Shown: positions 57,400 through 64,000 of the stretch, in pieces
Numbering within the stretch: position 1 is the first letter of the stretch
How the letters are laid out: each line of letters begins with the position of its first letter
From: Ctenosaura bakeri
Lineage: Eukaryota; Chordata; Lepidosauria; Squamata; Iguanidae
Length of the DNA: 64,000 bases
Reading direction: 5' to 3'
NCBI GenBank assembly: GCA_948474755.1
Contig: CAOLHI010001672.1
Coordinates: 248,001 to 312,000, forward strand
The notes under the pieces: model-generated
Database searches by the model: none
What the model saw: the letters and a program-made list of their open reading frames with translations, nothing else
What the model was told of the DNA's origin: nothing
Program-made: the position numbers and the translations under genes

Positions 57400-57670
57400 T
57401 CATATTATTAGATAAAAAGTTTGCTCAAACATATGGCTCTTTTTTATGGTCTGGGAACCGATCCCTGTTCTTTCCATGCTATTTTATTCTTCCTGTACCA
57501 AATTTTCTGATAAAGACTGCCCAACAACAGCATTTGGCCAGGAACACACCTACTTTATTAACTGAAGGAGACCTGTATAAACTGGGGCTCACCCTACTTA
57601 GCTTCCAAGATCAGAGGGGACCTTGTGTCTTTAGGGTATTTAGGCAAGCATGTTTGTACTTATCACTTTA
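57400..57670 (+). repeat. Unclassified interspersed repeat, copy 1
   Basis: Shares a 24-bp exact block (57513-57536, containing CTGCCCAACAACAGCATTT) in inverted orientation with 59343-59366. An open frame of 102 codons crosses it, but the shared block suggests a repeat, not a gene. Confidence 0.4.
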
Positions 57671-57779
57671 AACAAATAATTTTAAAAACTCTTATTAGTT
57701 CTACTAACAAAAAACAGGAGTTTTTCAAATCAGCTGTTTGAGGAAAGTAAGGCCCCTTTCCACACCACCGGTGCCCACC

Positions 57780-58560
57780 CGAACGAAGCTACCCTAACCA
57801 CCGCACGACGGTGTCACAAGAGATGTAAGAACTAACTTTCCGCGGCCCCTTTAAGAAAGGAGGCGGACGGAAGTGCTGGTGGCCAAGCTGTGGTAGCTCC
57901 TGCGCATGCTCCTTCCCTCCTCCCATTCCCCCTCCCCCAATAGCCCGGGACTCGGCCGCTCGGAGACGGTAAGGGGGGAGGGAACAGAGGGATATGCTGT
58001 TGCTACAACCGCCGCAGCCGCGCTACGGGAGCCGGGAGGGACCAGGCCGGGAGGCGGTGTACGTGGAGATGAAGGGGGGGTTGAGCTTAGAGAACGCACG
58101 GCCGCCGCCGTCGCCGTACGTGCAGCCGCGGGGAAAGCGGACGTCGCCGCGCTGTTGCGTGGGGGGGGTAGTGAAGGTAGATGGGTAGAAAGAAGAAAGG
58201 GGCGGAGGCTGCGTGTGGGGCAGTTTCTGGCCTTGAGCTAGGGCGTGGGGGCGGAGCCACAGGGAAGCCACGCCTCTCTTCCGGGGAACTATGCCCACCT
58301 TCCCTGTCTTGGTGGCCGAGGGAGTTGGAGGGCCCATTTTTGGGGTTTTCTCACCGTAGGCGCTGTGTCAAGAAGCAGTGTGCGAAGCAGTGTCAATTTA
58401 AATAAAATTTGTAATGATATTATTCTCCCACCCCTGGTGGCGGGACTGAGGAGAAATTGGGGAATTTACGGTGTTTGTATCGTCGTCTTGGGCGCGTTGT
58501 TTCCCAGAGCGGTCGGTGGGTGCCCCCACGGGCGCAGGTATAAGAACTTTCCCGCATCAC
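57780..58560 (+). promoter_or_regulatory. GMEB1: CpG-island promoter, probable GMEB1 5' exon
   Basis: Dense CpG block. An ETS-type site (ACGGAAGTG, about 57867) and an NRF1-like site (TGCGCATGC, about 57901-57909) precede a strong donor: GGAGACG then GTAAGG with the GT at 57969-57970. This fits an untranslated first exon ending at 57968, to be spliced to the coding exon at 63.8 kb. No TATA box. The assignment to GMEB1 is by order and strand only; the CCDC115-like segment at 58.9 kb is an alternative user. Confidence 0.6.
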
Positions 58561-58929
58561 CGTTCCCTCTTTGCGATGTGTAGGAGATTGAGTTGAATTT
58601 GTTCCAACACTGTTAGTAGTGAAAAGAAGAGGCTACGTGAGAGAACTGAAATCCCCCAAAGATGAAAAGCACGAGAAACAGATAGAGTTTAGGATTCTAA
58701 GTACGGAATTATACAAGCCATTTTAAAAATTATATATCCCCGAAAGAGGCTTCCTTGCTGTGGCTCTTGTTAATTTTATTAGTAGCATTACTGTTAGTGC
58801 AAGGAGTAGCTAAACTCAGTTATTCTACAAGTAAATGATAATACCTCATACACAGTTTTTATTAAACTTGCACCCACAGGACATAGTGTTGCCTGCTGGT
58901 TTAAATGGCAATATTTAAAATCCCTGCAG

Positions 58930-59133
58930 AGATTAGGGCATCAAAACCCCTTGAATTGGTTTGGAATCCTTGTACCTCAAAATCTCCATCAAGCCCAACA
59001 GACTTTCCGAAAAGGAATCTATTTGGCTGCAAAAATTGCCTCCTTGAAGAGTGAAATAGAGACCTGTTGGAGACATTACCGTTTGTTGCTAGAAAGAAAA
59101 TGTGACCTTGTAGCTAGAGAGAGGAGCAGTTAA
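58930..59133 (+). CDS. CCDC115: CCDC115-like C-terminal exon or retrocopy
   Basis: 68 codons open to a TAA at 59131. After a possible acceptor (AAATCCCTGCAG, ends 58929) it reads [20 protein letters not shown], then [20 protein letters not shown] and a helical Glu/Arg-rich end, ERSS-stop. The [10 protein letters not shown] and L-A-A-x-I-A-S-L segments match the C-terminus of CCDC115, the Vma22-type factor for V-ATPase assembly in the ER. AATAAA follows at 59169. Upstream exons were not identified, although 58630-58690 has charged text. Alternatives: the 3' end of a processed retrocopy (no A-tail at the expected place) or a degraded paralogue. In human, CCDC115 is not a GMEB1 neighbour. Confidence 0.6.
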   Translation, partial: RLGHQNPLNWFGILVPQNLHQAQQTFRKGIYLAAKIASLKSEIETCWRHYRLLLERKCDLVARERSS

Positions 59134-59204
59134 GCCATTACAAAGATCTCTCAGCTGAGATCATTAGAATAAAATCTGGGAATTTATTGAGACTTATCTC
59201 TACA

Positions 59205-59450
59205 AAGCTCTCAGTTGCTCTGTACTTCCTGAATTTTTGTCTGTATGTAAAGTTCTAATTAACAAATAAGGCCTTTTGTAGACTTCAAAAAAAAAAAAAG
59301 GCAACATGGAGTGCCAGTGATTAATTTCTGGTATGGGATGTGAGCACAAATGCTGTTGTTGGGCAGTCTTGAGATAACGGCTTTTAGCACCCATTCCTAA
59401 AATGGATATGGTAGGGTTAAAAAGAAAGAGGGTAAGAAGAATTCGCAGTG
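59205..59450 (-). repeat. Unclassified interspersed repeat, copy 2
   Basis: Minus-strand partner of 57.4-57.7 kb. The reverse complement contains CGTTATCTCAAGACTGCCC and continues into AATTAATCACTGG. An A13 run at about 59287-59299 lies inside. Confidence 0.4.
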
Positions 59451-59459
59451 ATGATAATA

Positions 59460-59648
59460 TAGGACAGCTGTTGTGGTATATTGTTGGACTAGAACTCTGA
59501 GAGAGCAGGGATAGCCATGGAAACCTGCTATGTGACCTTGGACAAATCAGTCTCAGCCTCAATGGCAGACAGTGTTGAACCTCCCTGAACAAATTTTGCC
59601 AAGAAAACCCCATAAGTCACAAATGTGTTGAGGGCACACAACAAGAGC
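59460..59648 (+). mobile_element. CORE-type SINE, long form
   Basis: TTGTGGTATATTGTTGGAC, ATGTGACCTTGGACAAATCA, the internal block CAAATTTTGCCAAGAAAACC, and AAGTCACAAATGTGTTGAGG with ACACAACAAG. Confidence 0.8.
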
Positions 59649-60725
59649 TGTTTTGATTCTCGGGTTTCATTCTTTAGCCAAGTAGTGCTGTTCATACTCC
59701 TCTTTTAATGCCAGTGGTAGTAGTACCAATTAATAACAAAACACTGCTTCTAAGGGAGATTACAGTTGTGGAGAAAATGCTTCTTAAAGAATCTTGCAAC
59801 TGAGATCCTATTCTTTAAAACTCTTGCCTTCCGAAACCTTGTGTTCAATTTAATGGGACAGGCATCAACATGGGAAGGCTGCTTGTCCTCTTCTCTGTTT
59901 TGATCCCAGTGCTGTTCCTGATAATCGAAAAATCGGTCTACATCAGAGAAAGCTGTGGGAGGAAAAATATTTATTAGCTATTATCCATGACTTTTTCTTG
60001 AAGAACAAAAGGATAGATACTTTGTCCTGGATTTCTTTCAGATTTGAGGCATACCCTTTTGAAATAATGATAATGTAGGTCTTTCAGTCCTCTAACAAAG
60101 CTTATGACAGAGCTCTAACAAAGTTCTTGTCAGTGTATTTTCTGTATTTTGATTTTATTAAACTTATGGCTGTGGTGCAATTGTACACCTATTATATATC
60201 AATTCTACTAATTTATGTGTTATTATGATTGACCAGGCCTAGAATTGGGCTATAAGGCAGTAATATTATGCATATTTCCCTGCTGAAATCAGTGGAAGTT
60301 CTTTTTGAATTAACTTTTGTAGCACCAGGGTGTCAGACTAGATCTTATTCCTATTAAAGTTTGGGCATAGCCCTAGATGGCAGAGAATAATAATGGATAA
60401 CATATTCATCTTGACACTATTTTTATCTCTTAAGAGGCTTAAGTAATACCCTGGACAAACCTGGATGTCAGGAACTAAGCTCCAAGGCAATACATTCAGC
60501 ATGTATATCTAACAGACACAAAGCATATTGTAATGGTTATAGCTAGTCTCCAGGTTCAGAGGCACTATGCTTTTTTGTTTAATTTGCTGGAGAACCGTGG
60601 TAGTAGAGAATTTTTGCTGCTTTGTCCTGTGTGTAAACTCTCTAAAGCTTTGACTACTTTTATAAACATGATTCTTGACTAGATCTGGTAATGGGGAATC
60701 TTTTACCCTCCAGATGTGTTAGACT

Positions 60726-61016
60726 GGTGTTCTTAACCTGTGGTTTGCAGACCCCTGGGGGCCACAGTGTCCTCACAGGGGGTCCATGAAGGCTTAAAAA
60801 AATGTCATGATCTTTTACAGTTAAAATAGAAAGGAAGATTAAAAGAAAGGAAGAAAGACTTATTTCTCCCTCTCTCCAAATTTGAAGACCCTTGATGAGC
60901 AACTTAAATATTTGATGTATTTTAGGATTTAAATCTTGAGTTAAGTCTTAGTGGTCCATGAGAACAAAAGATATTTAAATAGGGCCTATGGTAATGAAAA
61001 GGGTAAGAACTGCTGT
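60726..61016. mobile_element. hAT-like MITE nested in another MITE
   Basis: GGTGTTCTTAACCTGTGG at the left and the complement of GGTAAGAACTGC at the right. It is flanked by GTTAGACT (60718-60725) and ATTAGACT (61017-61024), an 8-bp duplication with one change, the size typical of hAT transposases. The outer repeat is the CCTCCAGATGTGTTAGACT type, which resumes as ACAGTTCCCACAG. Confidence 0.7.
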
Positions 61017-61889
61017 ATTAGACTACAGTTCCCACAGTCATTTATCCTTGGCTCTGATGACTGGCGTGAGGATTAGACTAGATGGCACTTAGGTATCTTC
61101 CAATTCTAAAGAGCCAAGGATTCCCTACTGCTGGATTAGTCACCTAGTGAGTCTCTTTATTTATTTAATAATTGATTTTATTCCTAACAAAGGAAATCCA
61201 GAGGAATTTGGGTTTATTTTTAAGTAAATCATAAGACATGTCTTACCATGCTGCGTGAGTAATAGGCTAAGTAATGGGAATCAGAGAGACAGGAAACTGT
61301 TGCTCCAGTTCATTAGCAGAGCACAAGCTTTGCATGCAGATCCCAGACTCAAGTCCTGACACTGTAGGTTAGAGGGGTTAGGAAGACTTCTGCCTGAGAT
61401 GTGGGGGTGCGGAAACTAATCAGAATAGACAGAATAGACCTGAGCTTTTATTGAAGTCAGATTTCCTTATACTGCAAACAGTCCCTATTGTTCTTTCTTG
61501 CCCTACTGTTGAGGTTATTAAATTTGTCACCATTTTGCCAGTGTGACTAACTAAACCTGTCTTCTTTAAAGTCTTTAAATTTGTACACTGCAGTTCAATT
61601 GTATCTGTTTAGAAGAAGGCCCCACTGAGTTCAGTGAAACTTAATCCTTGGTAACAAATGGATTGACTGTAAAATGGTGGTCTCTAACGCATACATTGAC
61701 ATAATTTAATGAAAACCTTACATTTCACACATCTAGTGCTGACATACTTTAGACTGTTAAGTAATATTGTCAGGCAATTACATTGTTGTGCAATCATGTT
61801 TAACCAGAAGAACAAGCACCATCTTAATTTTAAAGCATTGGAGAATAAGTTGTTGCATAGGAAATAATGAAGTCAGACAACAGAAGGAG

Positions 61890-62105
61890 TATCTATTACT
61901 TACATTTATTTCCTGCTGTTTCTCAAATGAGCTCAAGGCTCTTTTCTTTTCCACCTTGTCCTTACAACAACCTTGTGAGATAGGGTAGAGCTAAAAGAGA
62001 GTAACTGTCTTAGGGTTACCCAGTGAGTTTCATGATTCAGCAGGGACTTGAATCTGGATCTCCCTGACTTCAGCCTAGTACTTTTGAAAACTAAACCACG
62101 TAGTT
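61890..62105 (-). mobile_element. Old tRNA-derived SINE
   Basis: Antisense copy: TACAACAACCTTGTGAGATAG, GTTACCCAGTGAGTTTCATG, GACTTGAATCTGGATCTCCC. Same family as the one split by CR1 at 36 kb. Confidence 0.6.
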
Positions 62106-62764
62106 TTTAGCAACGTAATAGTGATGGTGGTCCACAGGTGGCGATCATGTCTCTGAACAGAGATGCTGCAGATGTGTCCTTATTTTCAGTTAAGACATGT
62201 TGGAGTCTCTGGACAAAAGTACCTAAAACAAAGCAAGCATAGAAAAGTTATCATTAGTTCTCTCCACTTTTCTTTACAGCAACTTTCCTCAGCCTTACTG
62301 GGAAAATTTTCATTTTTCAATCCATTTCGTAATTACTGCTTTTTAAACATCTGTATGAATGTTGATAGAGCTTCTGTTGTGGTCTACTTTATGTAGGCTG
62401 CGGTCCAGCAGTAGTGAGTTCTGACCTACGAGTTTGCACTAAGGAATCTCTGTTTTGAACATTGGTGTTCCTTTGTCTTTAGTATGGCAACGAGAAGGAA
62501 CAGAGAGAAAGCAGTGGCAAATTTCTCAGTCTTGAACTATTTATGGGTACCACAGAGCCTTGAATGCCCCATAATATAATTTTGAAGACCTCTAGAGGTG
62601 TGAGAACAGTCATAGGAGTGATTGTTTCCTGCCTTTTTGCTGTAGTGTATGACATGGTCCACTGTTTCTTGGCTGTCGTTTCATTAAAGAAATCTGACAG
62701 ATCAAGTCTATGTGTGCCTATTCACAAGAATGTCACACTGAGTTTGATAAAATTTCCTCCTAGT

Positions 62765-62895
62765 GTGTATAAACTTTGGCCCTCCAGATGTTTTGGACCA
62801 GCTTCCATAATCTTTGACGCTGGTTATGTTGGCTGAGGCTTTTGGAAACTTAAGTCCAAAGCAGCTGAAAGGCCAAAGGTTCTCCATCTTTGATG
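62765..62895 (+). mobile_element. Short MITE-like repeat
   Basis: Begins GGCCCTCCAGATGTTTTGGA and ends with a rough complement (AAAGGCCAAAGGTTCTCC). It belongs with the repeats near 57.2 and 60.7 kb. Confidence 0.45.
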
Positions 62896-63827
62896 TAAAG
62901 AGTTGCAGACTTGCTTGTCTAACCGATTAAATGTTCTCATGATTAAAGTGATCATTCCAGAGCCAAACATGCATTTTTTAAAAAATATCTATATGTCTCA
63001 TAAGGAGTATCACATTAGAAAAGATAACTTTGCCTCTTGATTGAAAAAGAAAAGAATGGCTCTGAATAAGATGGTTCATGCCAGTTGCAGTTTTTAGAAA
63101 TACTTTTTAAAAAAGAGCTTTAACTATAGGTATAGATATGCCAGTGGTAAACAGTGAACCACACTGTTATGTCACTTTTCTCTGGTACAGCAGAACAACT
63201 AGTTCAAGAATGATAGAGAAATTAGAGCAACCTCATATAGTCCCCAACAACTGCAACTACTACAGTCCCTCTTTGAACTACAGCTACCTTACCATTCATG
63301 CTATCTGGGGTTTATGAAAGTTGAAGTCTAAAACTTGTGACAGTCACCTGGTTGGGGAAAGACTGATTTACAGCAGTGATTTTAAATCAATCTGATGCTG
63401 CAGTTTTAAATGGGATTGGTACCATATTTGCGCCATGTTATTCCCATGTGTTTCTTTCTTGGGAGCTTGCCAAGGACTGGTAGCTGATGGCTTGTGGACC
63501 AGCATTGGTCCCTGGGCCATCACTAGATTCAAAGAAGTGGAGAATGTCTCAGTGTCATTAAGACAGTACCCAAAGGTGCTTATTTGTGATTTCTCTGATC
63601 TGTCACAAAAAGTACTTTATATGCATTTACCTATGGTTTATTGTTACGGTCATGCTAACTATATGTATCTAGAAGTATCTGTCCTTCATTCTATAGCCAC
63701 AAATGGCAACCTGTTCATCTTTCTTGCAAAACAGCAACCACCACGGCCAGAACCCAGAGCTGCCTTGTTCTTTATTGTCCACTGCTGCACACTTGTCTCC
63801 TAACCTCCTGGAGATTCATGTGAGCAA

Positions 63828-63955
63828 ATGGCAAATGCTGAAGTAAGCATCCCTGTAGGGGATGTGGTTGTCGTGCCAACTGAAGGAAATGAAGGAGGAA
63901 ACCCAGAAGATACCAAAACCCAGGTGATACTGCAACTGCAGCCTGTGCAGCAAGG
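63828..63955 (+). CDS. GMEB1: GMEB1, first coding exon
   Basis: Glucocorticoid modulatory element-binding protein 1, a nuclear SAND-domain DNA-binding factor that acts with GMEB2 to tune glucocorticoid-receptor responses. ATG at 63828 (context GCAAATGG), 42 codons: MANAEVSIPVGDVVVVPTEG, then NEGGNPEDTKTQVILQLQPV and QQ, then the split Gly codon before the donor GTAAGT (from 63956). This N-terminus is almost word for word that of vertebrate GMEB1. The likely acceptor is the pyrimidine-rich stretch ending GGAG at about 63814. The SAND and coiled-coil regions lie to the right, outside the window. Confidence 0.88.
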
Positions 63956-64000
63956 GTAAGTGCTATGCCATTAGAAGGGGCATATTCTGTTGTTCTGTGA

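Noticed and set aside
57906..58337. Several overlapping frames of 60-111 codons in the second CpG island
   Set aside because: Low-complexity Arg/Gly/Pro text in all frames; a splice donor at 57969 explains the region better as an untranslated exon and intron start.

Overview
The window is a stretch of squamate-reptile (probably lizard) nuclear DNA. The evidence is the repeat set: CR1, L2 and L1 LINEs, an Ingi/Vingi-like LINE with an APE endonuclease and a C-terminal Cys/His knuckle, tRNA-derived CORE-type SINEs, short palindromic MITEs and solo LTRs. There are no operons, Shine-Dalgarno sites, tRNA/rRNA genes or CRISPR arrays.

Layout. 1-5.6 kb holds an L1 3' end and a decayed CR1. 5.6-26.7 kb is a multi-layer transposon nest that can be unpicked from its target-site duplications. 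An old minus-strand L2 (5610-6911) was entered by a 2.4-kb plus-strand L1-like element carrying only an ORF1 (6912-26667, TSD AGGTCCACTG). That element was then hit twice by Vingi-like LINEs lying head to head (minus 7576-15961, TSD TTARCAAATG; plus 16606-25533, TSD AAGTAACCTGG). The minus copy later received a CR1 with an 817-codon open frame and a SINE. The plus copy received three same-orientation solo LTRs, each with its own 4-bp TSD, and an L1 fragment. 26.7-53.6 kb is mostly old repeats: a broken L2 carrying a CR1, an LTR element at 44.0-44.9 kb with a leucine-type primer-binding site, MITEs, many CORE-SINEs, and an exact hairpin at 43.3 kb.

Host genes lie mainly on the right. A minus-strand gene starts in a CpG island near 54 kb with a signal-peptide exon (53811-53880). 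Its phase-compatible second exon, half a CUB domain most like the DCBLD family, lies 14 kb away at 39573-39794. A second CpG island (57.8-58.6 kb) faces right and probably holds the untranslated first exon of GMEB1, whose first coding exon (63828-63955) closes the window. Between them, at 58930-59133, is an open terminal-exon-like segment homologous to the C-terminus of CCDC115.

The two host promoters are divergent and about 4 kb apart. The transposon nest lies beyond the CUB exon, either in a downstream intron of that gene or outside it; no further exon could be found to decide. The most notable items are the dissectable nest, the ORF1-only (HAL1-like) host element, the triple solo LTRs, the LTR element with a vestigial second terminus, and the CUB and CCDC115-like exons beside GMEB1.
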